Assembly (NCBI GenBank): GCA_022457155.1
Contig: JAJGOT010000308.1
Span: 672,001 to 736,000, forward strand
Length of the DNA stretch: 64,000 nucleotides
Source of the DNA: Cladopsammia gracilis
Taxonomy: Eukaryota; Cnidaria; Anthozoa; Scleractinia; Dendrophylliidae
Direction of reading: 5' to 3'
Numbering within the stretch: position 1 is the stretch's first letter; every line of letters begins with the position of its first letter. The notes below the pieces were generated by a model. That model was not told the DNA's origin and did not search any database. It saw nothing but the letters and a program-made list of their open reading frames with translations. This document shows, in pieces, positions 32,478 to 38,156 of the stretch. The position numbers and the translations under genes were made by a program.

Positions 32478-33181
32478 ATTCTTCACAAAGCAAATCTGTT
32501 AATACGCAATACAAAGCAATTCCTATCACTCTTTTTGGTGTAACATATTTTGATAAAATATTATATGGTAAAATGTTTATGATTGATCTTCATTTTCACA
32601 ATATATATATTAATTATCGAAGATTTTATGAGTTAAGAAAGAGAGAAATTGAAGATAAAATTATATCAGATAATAGTTTAAAAATAAAAGATATATTAAG
32701 ATATTTTAAAAAAAGTCAAAAAAGTAATGAAATAGACAAACAAAAAAGAAAATATTTGAATAGAATAAGAAAAGAAATAAAATATATTAGAAAATATTTA
32801 ATGAAAGAAGAATATAAAAAAAAAGTTTTATATTGTATAGAAGGTGATGATATAAAATTCGGAATTTTAAATTATGAAAAGTTAATAGATTTTACATATT
32901 CTAATTATTTAAGTTTTAGCATAATTAAAAGTATTATGTTAAGACAAAAAAAATATAGAAAATCATTATATCGTGAAGATATTTATAAATGTCAGGGAAA
33001 ACTTTCATTGAGAAAAGATAATAAAGAAATAATTAAAGAAATAAGAAAAATTGTTAAAGATTTTAAAAGTTATTTTAAAGAAAAAGATGTTATTATTCAT
33101 TGGCAAACCGATTATTCTGATTCTGATTCTGATTCTGATAGAGTTAGTGTTAGTGATAGTCAAGTTAATTATATTTATTAA
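32474..33181 (+). CDS. Unknown early protein, paralogue 1
   Basis: A 235-residue protein sharing with the next gene the block TQYKAIPITLFGV.Y.DKIL and the following KMFMIDLHFHNIY. A second conserved region is KYLNRIRKEIKYIRKYLMK. Between and after these the two diverge. The C-terminus here is an acidic repeat of Asp-Ser (DSDSDSDSD) followed by VNYIY. The family is not recognised; the block order suggests a compact N-terminal domain plus a helical one. It has its own leader and a terminator hairpin downstream. Confidence 0.75.
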   Translation: MNSSQSKSVNTQYKAIPITLFGVTYFDKILYGKMFMIDLHFHNIYINYRRFYELRKREIEDKIISDNSLKIKDILRYFKKSQKSNEIDKQKRKYLNRIRKEIKYIRKYLMKEEYKKKVLYCIEGDDIKFGILNYEKLIDFTYSNYLSFSIIKSIMLRQKKYRKSLYREDIYKCQGKLSLRKDNKEIIKEIRKIVKDFKSYFKEKDVIIHWQTDYSDSDSDSDRVSVSDSQVNYIY

Positions 33182-33188
33182 TAATTAT

Positions 33189-33212
33189 ATCCCTTTTTTA
33201 GGGATTTTTTTT
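33189..33212 (+). terminator. Hairpin plus T-run terminator
   Basis: ATCCC-TTTTTTA-GGGAT then a T-run and ATGCCGAAATTTATAA, like the site at 27833. Confidence 0.65.
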
Positions 33213-33259
33213 ATGCCGAAATTTATAATTTTATTTAAAAAAATTTTATTTATAATAAA

Positions 33260-33916
33260 ATGACCACTACGCAATACAAAGCAATTCCAATCACTCTTTT
33301 TGGTGTTAAATATTATGATAAAATATTATATGGTAAAATGTTTATGATTGATTTACATTTTCATAATATTTATAGAAATTATCGAAAATATAAAGAAATA
33401 ATAAAAAAAGAGTATATAGATTCAAATAAATCTGATATGAAAGATTTTGAGAGAGAATATAGAGAAGGTAAAAAAAATCTAAAAATTAAAGAGAAATATT
33501 TGAAAAGAATAAGAAAAGAAATTAATTATATGAAAGAATATTTAATGAAAAAAGAATATTTAAATAAAGTTTTTTATAAATTTGAAGATGAGAGATGTTC
33601 AGATTCTCATTCTCATTCTTCTTTAAAATCTGATGGAGATTTTACATTTTCTTATATAACATATAAAAAAAATTTCAGAATTGTTAATTATAGAGTATTA
33701 TTATTTTTTTTATGTAATAATTTTTTTAATTTTAATGATTATAGAAATTTTTTTATACCAGAAATATATGCAGATTTACCTTTTGATGTATTATATAATG
33801 ATTTGAATATAAGACATTTTATATTTAAAACAAAAGAAGAAGAAATAGAAAAAGAAATTAAAAAAATGATAGAAGAATTTGAATTTTATTTTTTTAGGGA
33901 TTTTTTTTTATACTGA
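33260..33916 (+). CDS. Unknown early protein, paralogue 2
   Basis: A 218-residue paralogue of the gene at 32474. The first ~40 residues are almost identical (TQYKAIPITLFGVKYYDKIL and KMFMIDLHFHNIYRNYRK), and KYLKRIRKEINYMKEYLMKK recurs. The rest is divergent, with a Ser/His-rich insert near residue 115. The tail FRDFFLY is read from what looks like a decayed terminator (TTTTTTTAGGGATTTTTT) and its stop lies in the conserved ACTGAAATTTA downstream motif, so the frame has run through the ancestral 3' module. Tandem duplication with divergence is inferred. Confidence 0.7.
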   Translation: MTTTQYKAIPITLFGVKYYDKILYGKMFMIDLHFHNIYRNYRKYKEIIKKEYIDSNKSDMKDFEREYREGKKNLKIKEKYLKRIRKEINYMKEYLMKKEYLNKVFYKFEDERCSDSHSHSSLKSDGDFTFSYITYKKNFRIVNYRVLLFFLCNNFFNFNDYRNFFIPEIYADLPFDVLYNDLNIRHFIFKTKEEEIEKEIKKMIEEFEFYFFRDFFLY

Positions 33917-33971
33917 AATTTACAATTAAAAAAAAATAAAATTTAAAAAAAATAAAATTTAAAAAAAAAAA

Positions 33972-33991
33972 TATTTATATATAATAAAATG
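33972..33991 (+). promoter_or_regulatory. Early-type leader of SSB-like gene
   Basis: TATTTATATATAATAAAATG, identical to the motif at 27277-27296, ending in the start codon. Confidence 0.65.
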
Positions 33992-34735
33992 CAACTAACA
34001 AGTTTCGAAAACATTTCTAAAGAAAATCTAATTTTTAACGAAGCTAAACAATATAAAGTCAAGAATTCTAAGATGAAATATCATCGTATTAAAATCGAAA
34101 CAACTTATCCTAATGGTTCTAAAGGTCCTCTTATAATTGAAACACCTTTACTTTTTAGTTTTGGTGTATCTGAAAGAAAGAATCAAGAATCACAAGAATT
34201 AGTTGGTTATACTATTCCTATTTGTTTATGGGAAAAAGAAAAAGAACCAACAAAAGAAGAAAAAAAGTTTTTTAAAACATTAGAAAATATCCAACAACTT
34301 TGTTTTAATCATCTTGAAGATACAATTGGTGTTGAAGAATCACAAAATTTATCACAATTATTATATTATAAAAATAAAGAAATTACTGATAAAAAAGGAA
34401 GAACTAAAAAAGTAATTGATGATAGTGTTTCACCAGTTTTATATGCAAAACTTATATATTCAGAAAAATCTAATAAAATTCTATCTTTGTTTAAAACAAA
34501 AGGAAATAAAAATGTTGATCCATTTGAATATCTTAATCAATATTGTAAAGTAAAATTAGCTTTGATAATTGAGAGTATTTATATTTCCAAATTAGTAAAA
34601 TCTATTCAAGTTAAAGTTCATGAAGTTTATGTTAGACCATTGAAACCAAGAGAATCATTATTAATGATTAAAGAAGAAAGTGATGACGAAGTCGATGAAG
34701 AAAATGAAGAAGGTGATTCACAGGATTTGTTTTAA
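33989..34735 (+). CDS. Single-stranded DNA-binding protein candidate
   Basis: A 248-residue protein with a beta-rich N-terminal part (YHRIKIETTYPNGS, then PLIIETPLLFSFGVSERK) and a helical middle (KKFFKTLENIQQLCFNHL). A second beta segment follows (ALIIESIYIS...KVHEVYVRPL). The last ~20 residues are strongly acidic and end in Phe, as in bacterial SSB and T7 gp2.5, where such a tail recruits partners. Proteins with this layout in large DNA viruses are annotated as DNA-binding. The degraded homologue at 19464-20084 also keeps an acidic tail. It has the early-type leader and a strong terminator. Function is inferred from layout and tail. Confidence 0.55.
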   Translation: MQLTSFENISKENLIFNEAKQYKVKNSKMKYHRIKIETTYPNGSKGPLIIETPLLFSFGVSERKNQESQELVGYTIPICLWEKEKEPTKEEKKFFKTLENIQQLCFNHLEDTIGVEESQNLSQLLYYKNKEITDKKGRTKKVIDDSVSPVLYAKLIYSEKSNKILSLFKTKGNKNVDPFEYLNQYCKVKLALIIESIYISKLVKSIQVKVHEVYVRPLKPRESLLMIKEESDDEVDEENEEGDSQDLF

Positions 34736-34751
34736 ACTGAAATAAAGTATT

Positions 34752-34774
34752 AGCCCTTTTTAGGGCTTTTTTTT
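34752..34774 (+). terminator. Hairpin plus T-run terminator
   Basis: AGCCC-TTTTT-AGGGCT followed by eight T, 16 bases after the stop of the SSB-like gene. Confidence 0.7.
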
Positions 34775-34790
34775 ATGTCGCTTGAAACAA

Positions 34791-34817
34791 TTTTTAATAC
34801 TACAATAGTATTAAAAA
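34791..34817. terminator. Bidirectional hairpin between convergent genes
   Basis: TTTTTAATACTA-CAA-TAGTATTAAAAA, a perfect 12-bp palindrome with T-runs on both strands, overlapping the integrase stop codon. It could terminate transcripts arriving from either side. Confidence 0.55.
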
Positions 34818-35779
34818 TCTTTTAAATCACTCAAAGGAATCCACGAATTAAACTTGTCAGGATATCCACTCCATTTAACTAAAGCTAACTTTTTCTTGGT
34901 GTCTCGTTTCAATACTTTCTCAATTCTATATATTTCTTGTTTTGTTTTTTGTAACTCTTTTTCATAAAAAGATCCTTTTACTTCTTCACCTATTAAATCA
35001 ACAATTTTATAGGTGATAGGTTTTGTATTTAATATTTCATTAACCACAAATACTTCCTCTGTCCAGTTAGGAGTATATCCTTTATCAAATACAGGTCTCT
35101 TATATTTTGATATACGAACGAAATCTCCAACTTTAAATTTTATTTTTCCAGGTTTCAAATAAATTAAATCTGAATATAAATTAGCATAAACTTTTTCTTC
35201 GTTTTCTTTTTTACTAGCTTGAATTGGAGTCATTTTAATACTAGAATGTCTTGTTTTATTATAATCATTAACTAATTTATCAAGGATGTTCCAATAAACA
35301 GTATTGTTATTTACACTAAACATCTTAAACATTCTGGTTTTCATTGTTTTATTCCATCTCTCAACAATGCTTGATTTCTCTTCATTCTCTGTATGATATA
35401 ATTTGATTTTATTCTTTTCAAGGACCTTCTTAAAATGTTTACTGATAAATTCAGAACCTTTATCTGTCCAAAGCATTTTTGGTTTACGTTTACTTTTTTT
35501 AAATATATCATCAAATGCTTTACTAACACTTTCAGTCTTTTTGTTTTTCAATGGTTCAATCCATCCATATTTACTAAAAATATCTATTACCATCAGTAAA
35601 TAATTTATTCCTTTATTCCATTTACTAAACTTTTGCATTTCAACCAAATCTGCAGCCCAGATTTCATCAATCCCATTTGATATTACAGTTCTCTTTGAAA
35701 AATTTCTAGTGATTGGTTTATGTAATTCATCGGCTAATTGTTGAGTCCAATCACTATTATTACTCAACGCCGCTTTACG
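34811..35779 (-). CDS. Retroviral-type integrase with chromodomain (-1 frame)
   Basis: An rve-family DDE integrase that would insert the element and make the 6-bp duplication. Counting from codon 35767: catalytic D40 (WAADL), D102 (WTDKGSEF), E136 (SIVERWNK); C-terminal chromodomain about residues 280-315 (VKWSGYPDKFNSWIPLSDL). The frame opens only after a TAA upstream and contains no ATG before the catalytic core; it overlaps the phospholipase gene in the -1 frame. A perfect A AAA AAC slippery site and pseudoknot lie in the overlap, so translation by -1 frameshift from the phospholipase frame is the likeliest route, starting at the codon beginning 35779. No separate leader motif precedes it. 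Confidence 0.9.
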   Translation of the reverse strand, partial: RKAALSNNSDWTQQLADELHKPITRNFSKRTVISNGIDEIWAADLVEMQKFSKWNKGINYLLMVIDIFSKYGWIEPLKNKKTESVSKAFDDIFKKSKRKPKMLWTDKGSEFISKHFKKVLEKNKIKLYHTENEEKSSIVERWNKTMKTRMFKMFSVNNNTVYWNILDKLVNDYNKTRHSSIKMTPIQASKKENEEKVYANLYSDLIYLKPGKIKFKVGDFVRISKYKRPVFDKGYTPNWTEEVFVVNEILNTKPITYKIVDLIGEEVKGSFYEKELQKTKQEIYRIEKVLKRDTKKKLALVKWSGYPDKFNSWIPLSDLKDF

Positions 35780-35785
35780 TTTTTT
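35707..35785 (-). promoter_or_regulatory. -1 frameshift signal with pseudoknot (phospholipase to integrase)
   Basis: On the minus strand the heptamer A AAA AAC (35785-35779) is in phase with the phospholipase codons ACA AAA AAC. A 10-base spacer follows, then stem 1 of 7 bp (GTTGAGT, 35768-35762, with ACTCAAC, 35746-35740). The stem-1 loop contains TAGTGATTGG (35756-35747), which pairs perfectly with CCAATCACTA (35716-35707) to give a 10-bp stem 2. Loops are 5 and 23 bases. The zero-frame stop TGA (35766-35764) lies within stem 1. This has the parts of a retroviral or coronaviral -1 frameshift element; the spacer is slightly long. Confidence 0.8.
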
Positions 35786-36450
35786 GTCTTCTTTGGTAAA
35801 CCCAAACCAAGTTTCTGTTTAGTATTTATAATAAATCTCGCTGTTTGTCCCCATTTCGGTATTTCACCGTATGGAATCAGATCTAAAGATTTAACCATTT
35901 GTCTATCACATTCATTCTTATTTTTTCCCATATCATAACATATATCATGATAAGCAGCAATTTCATCTACTTTATTATATGGTTTAACCATCCATTCTAA
36001 TACTTCACCTGTTTCAGGATCATATCTTAATTGTTCATTCAAAGGGTTATACGGACCCATATACTTGTATTCTCCAGGAGTCCAACCACCTTTTGGTTTT
36101 GGCAATTTTCCAATGAGGCTATGAATATCTACACTACCTCCTTGAAAGTCTAAATCTTTTCTATTTGTTTTATATTTTAATTTTGGTCTTATTTTAGTAC
36201 TTAGTTGATCCATCATATCTGAAGTTGTTTTTTGTAAAAATGGTTTTGCGTGGTCTAAAGCATAATCTAATGCTTTTTTTTGCATGTTTTTATTTCTCAT
36301 TAATTCACTTGCTCCATATCGTCCCATTTCAACTGTTTTTTTACCTAACCAAGGTAAAGCATGAGTTAAACCTGTTAATGCTAATTCGCCAAAGCCTTCT
36401 CCTTCTTGTGTTTTGAGAGGAGATGTTTGTGAAGAAGAAGGCTTTTTTAG
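35764..36450 (-). CDS. Phospholipase A2 (parvovirus/adintovirus type), -1 frame
   Basis: Counting from the internal ATG at 36327, residues 85-134 match the viral phospholipase A2 domain: YMGPYNPL (calcium loop) and the catalytic helix YNKVDEIAAYHDICYD with H127-D128 and D132. In parvoviruses and adintoviruses this domain opens endosomal membranes during entry. Upstream of that ATG the frame stays open with a conserved-looking hydrophobic stretch (ALTGLTHALPWLGKKTVE) back to the slippery site at 36456-36450, so the natural product probably starts in the zinc-ribbon frame (ATG 36599). A QGG-S sequence near residue 63 may be a protease site. The C-terminus is basic. At the 3' end the frame overlaps integrase. 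Confidence 0.85.
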   Translation of the reverse strand, partial: LKKPSSSQTSPLKTQEGEGFGELALTGLTHALPWLGKKTVEMGRYGASELMRNKNMQKKALDYALDHAKPFLQKTTSDMMDQLSTKIRPKLKYKTNRKDLDFQGGSVDIHSLIGKLPKPKGGWTPGEYKYMGPYNPLNEQLRYDPETGEVLEWMVKPYNKVDEIAAYHDICYDMGKNKNECDRQMVKSLDLIPYGEIPKWGQTARFIINTKQKLGLGLPKKTKNVKRR

Positions 36451-36456
36451 TTTCCC
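36391..36456 (-). promoter_or_regulatory. -1 frameshift signal with hairpin (zinc ribbon to phospholipase)
   Basis: The minus strand has G GGA AAC (36456-36450) in phase with the zinc-ribbon codons CAG GGA AAC, immediately followed by its stop TAA (36449-36447). This heptamer is the one known from simian D-type retrovirus gag-pro. A 15-bp stem with one G-U pair follows: AAAGCCTTCTTCTTC (36445-36431) with GAAGGAGAAGGCTTT (36405-36391), loop 25 bases, spacer 4 to 7 bases. A -1 slip enters exactly the open phospholipase frame. Confidence 0.82.
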
Positions 36457-36599
36457 TGTTTCTTAACAAAACGTGTTTTTTTTATTCCACAAGAAGCACA
36501 TTTACAGAAAAACATTAATCTTCCATTTTTTGTTGTTTTATATCCACTAGGTTCTACACAATCAGTTTGTTTTTTTTCTTTCACACAATAAGATTTCAT
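36447..36599 (-). CDS. Small zinc-ribbon protein (DUF5679-like)
   Basis: ATG 36599 encodes 50 residues, MKSYCVKEKK at the start, then TTKNGRLMFFCKCASCGIKK and TRFVKKQGN. Two Cys pairs (C5 and C14 region; C32-x-C34-xx-C37) form a putative zinc ribbon like the DUF5679 proteins of iridoviruses, asfarviruses and other large DNA viruses. The stop is placed directly after a -1 slippery heptamer, so the protein may be made alone or as the N-terminus of a zinc ribbon-phospholipase fusion. The virion-gene leader TATATAATCTTA lies just upstream. Confidence 0.75.
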   Translation of the reverse strand: MKSYCVKEKKQTDCVEPSGYKTTKNGRLMFFCKCASCGIKKTRFVKKQGN

Positions 36600-36606
36600 T
36601 TTATAT

Positions 36607-36618
36607 TAAGATTATATA
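36607..36618 (-). promoter_or_regulatory. Virion-gene leader motif
   Basis: TATATAATCTTA on the minus strand, 8 bases before the zinc-ribbon ATG. Related copies lie before three other virion genes (38132, 39455, 39860). The region is shared with the divergent gene starting at 36636, so it may act in both directions. Confidence 0.6.
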
Positions 36619-36635
36619 AATATAAAATAAAAAAA

Positions 36636-36833
36636 ATGGAAGAAAGTAGATCTGTATTTATACAAAAAGAAATAAAAAACTTAAATGAAATGATAGAATG
36701 CATATTTGATCATATTGTTTATACTAATTTTAATGAAGATAAAAGATTATTAAAGATAATTACTTTAGTTTTGAAAATAAAGAGAAAACTTGGAATATTA
36801 AAAGGATTGATAAAGGGAAGTATATATATTTGA
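36636..36833 (+). CDS. Small 65-residue helical protein
   Basis: From ATG 36636 (preceded by AAATAAAAAAA): MEESRSVFIQKEIKNLNEMI at the start, a lysine-rich amphipathic helix (LLKIITLVLKIKRKLGILKG) and a short hydrophobic end. The ATG further upstream lies in the promoter of the divergent gene, so the shorter start is preferred. It is the only plus-strand gene within the minus-strand virion block, and ends at a bidirectional hairpin. Function unknown. Confidence 0.5.
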   Translation: MEESRSVFIQKEIKNLNEMIECIFDHIVYTNFNEDKRLLKIITLVLKIKRKLGILKGLIKGSIYI

Positions 36834-36834
36834 T

Positions 36835-36863
36835 TTTTTTATAACAATCATTGTTATAAAAAA
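36835..36863. terminator. Bidirectional hairpin between convergent genes
   Basis: TTTTTTATAACAA-TCA-TTGTTATAAAAAA, 13-bp perfect arms with T-runs on both strands. It lies between the stop of the 65-residue gene and that of the protease gene. Confidence 0.6.
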
Positions 36864-36865
36864 GA

Positions 36866-37432
36866 TTATTCAAAGTATTTTTTAATAAATCTTTCATTAA
36901 ACATAGTATCACTTAAACTGAATGGTTTTAATATATCATAAAAATTTTTTTTCATTGACCATTGATGAAGAAAATAAAGACAATAATAACCACAAAGAAC
37001 ACTTTTAATATTTTGATATTGACTTGAGTTGTAAATTATAGGTTTACCATTACTTTTAAATTCTTCAGGATAACCCATTCCAAAACTATCAAAATACCAT
37101 ATAAATTTATTATCATGACTTTTCACACAACAAACCCAATGAGTTCCAACGTTTTCATATGAATCAAGATTTATTATACATGGACTATGATTAATAGACA
37201 TTTTTTCATCTCTTGAATATATACCTTTGAAATTTGGAATTTTTAAATATTTTATCCATTTCATTAAATCAATATTACTTAATGGTTTGTTTATGAATTT
37301 TGGTTTTATAATATTGTTCCGAGAATTGGAATGCTGTTGAATGGACTGTCCTTCCCTAATAAAAGACCTTTTCCTTTTTTCGTAGTTTTTTTTGACTTTT
37401 TTTTTCCCATACCAATAGTATTTTTTCCCCAT
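36866..37432 (-). CDS. PRO: Adenovirus-type cysteine protease
   Basis: C5-family (Ulp1-like) maturation protease. Counting from ATG 37432: H98 (GTHWVCC), D115 (WYFDSFG), Q138/Q140 and C147 (VLCGYYC), the His-Asp-Cys order of adenovirus protease. The domain proper begins near SNIDLMKWI (residue 52). The first ~42 residues overlap the C-terminal coding region of the upstream virion protein in the -1 frame and are Lys-rich, probably not part of the enzyme. There is no virion-gene leader before it. A-rich slippery heptamers (G GGA AAA, A AAA AAA) lie in the overlap, so it may be made by frameshift from the upstream gene, or from the internal ATG. Confidence 0.9.
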   Translation of the reverse strand: MGKKYYWYGKKKVKKNYEKRKRSFIREGQSIQQHSNSRNNIIKPKFINKPLSNIDLMKWIKYLKIPNFKGIYSRDEKMSINHSPCIINLDSYENVGTHWVCCVKSHDNKFIWYFDSFGMGYPEEFKSNGKPIIYNSSQYQNIKSVLCGYYCLYFLHQWSMKKNFYDILKPFSLSDTMFNERFIKKYFE

Positions 37433-38118
37433 TGACCTATAAAAGGTGGGGGTGGTTCATACATTCCTATTCTTGGTGCTCCTTTTCCTTTTGGTCTACC
37501 TACTCTTGGTGCTCCTTTTCCAGTAATTTTTTTAAAAGCTTCAATAGCAAGAGGTATACCAATACTAGCTAGTAATGTACCTAATAATCCACCAGATTGT
37601 TTTTTAGTTGGTTTTATCACTAATTTACCTCCAGATTGAAGAGCGTTTAATATGTCTTGTTTTTGTTTATTTGTAAGTAGATTTTTATTTTCAATGAGTT
37701 TTTTTATTTTATCTTGTGGTATTAAAAAACCACCTATTTGACCATTACCACTTATCTTTTTAACAATTTGACTTGCTCCTTCACTTGCTAAACCAGCAAG
37801 AGCTGATAATCCAAGTGTTTTAGCTAAAGTTGGTGCAAAAGTACGAGCTAATGGAATAATACTACTAAATAAACTTCCACCCTGTCTCATTACTTTTCTA
37901 ATTTGTGTTTTTGATATCTTGATGTCTGTTCCTTTTCCTAATGATTTAGCCTTTTTAATTTTGTTAATTTGATTAGTTGTTAATAGTAATTCATCATTTC
38001 CACTTGTTTGATTATTTTTTAATCTAAATGTTAAAGGAGTGTTTGTTTTATATGCTTTTGCAAGTTTCTTTTTTTGATTGTCAGATAAATTTATTTTGTA
38101 TGGATGATAAGTTGTCAT
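37306..38118 (-). CDS. Membrane-active virion protein, pVI/pX-like
   Basis: A 270-residue basic, Gly-rich protein. The N-terminal third is polar. Hydrophobic or amphipathic helices follow at about 85-115 (IIPLARTFAPTLAKTLGLSA) and 175-195 (LLGTLLASIGIPLAIEAF), each preceded by a Gly-Gly (RQGGSLF, QSGGLLG; also QIGGFLI). The C-terminus is K/G/P-rich and ends DSPFNSIPILGTIL. Gly-Gly sites ahead of amphipathic helices recall the protease-released lytic peptides of adenovirus pVI and pX; its overlap with the protease gene fits. Exact adenoviral consensus (M/I/L-x-G-G) is not met. The name is an analogy. Confidence 0.6.
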   Translation of the reverse strand: MTTYHPYKINLSDNQKKKLAKAYKTNTPLTFRLKNNQTSGNDELLLTTNQINKIKKAKSLGKGTDIKISKTQIRKVMRQGGSLFSSIIPLARTFAPTLAKTLGLSALAGLASEGASQIVKKISGNGQIGGFLIPQDKIKKLIENKNLLTNKQKQDILNALQSGGKLVIKPTKKQSGGLLGTLLASIGIPLAIEAFKKITGKGAPRVGRPKGKGAPRIGMYEPPPPFIGQWGKNTIGMGKKKSKKTTKKGKGLLLGKDSPFNSIPILGTIL

Positions 38119-38131
38119 TTTAATTTTATTA

Positions 38132-38143
38132 TTAGATTATATA
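38132..38143 (-). promoter_or_regulatory. Virion-gene leader motif
   Basis: TATATAATCTAA on the minus strand 14 bases before ATG 38118. Confidence 0.6.
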
Positions 38144-38156
38144 AATTTTTTACATT

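Noticed and set aside
33051..33263. Isoleucine/leucine-rich 70-codon frame as a membrane protein gene
   Set aside because: It is an out-of-frame reading of the Asp-Ser coding repeat of the first paralogue and the following terminator.
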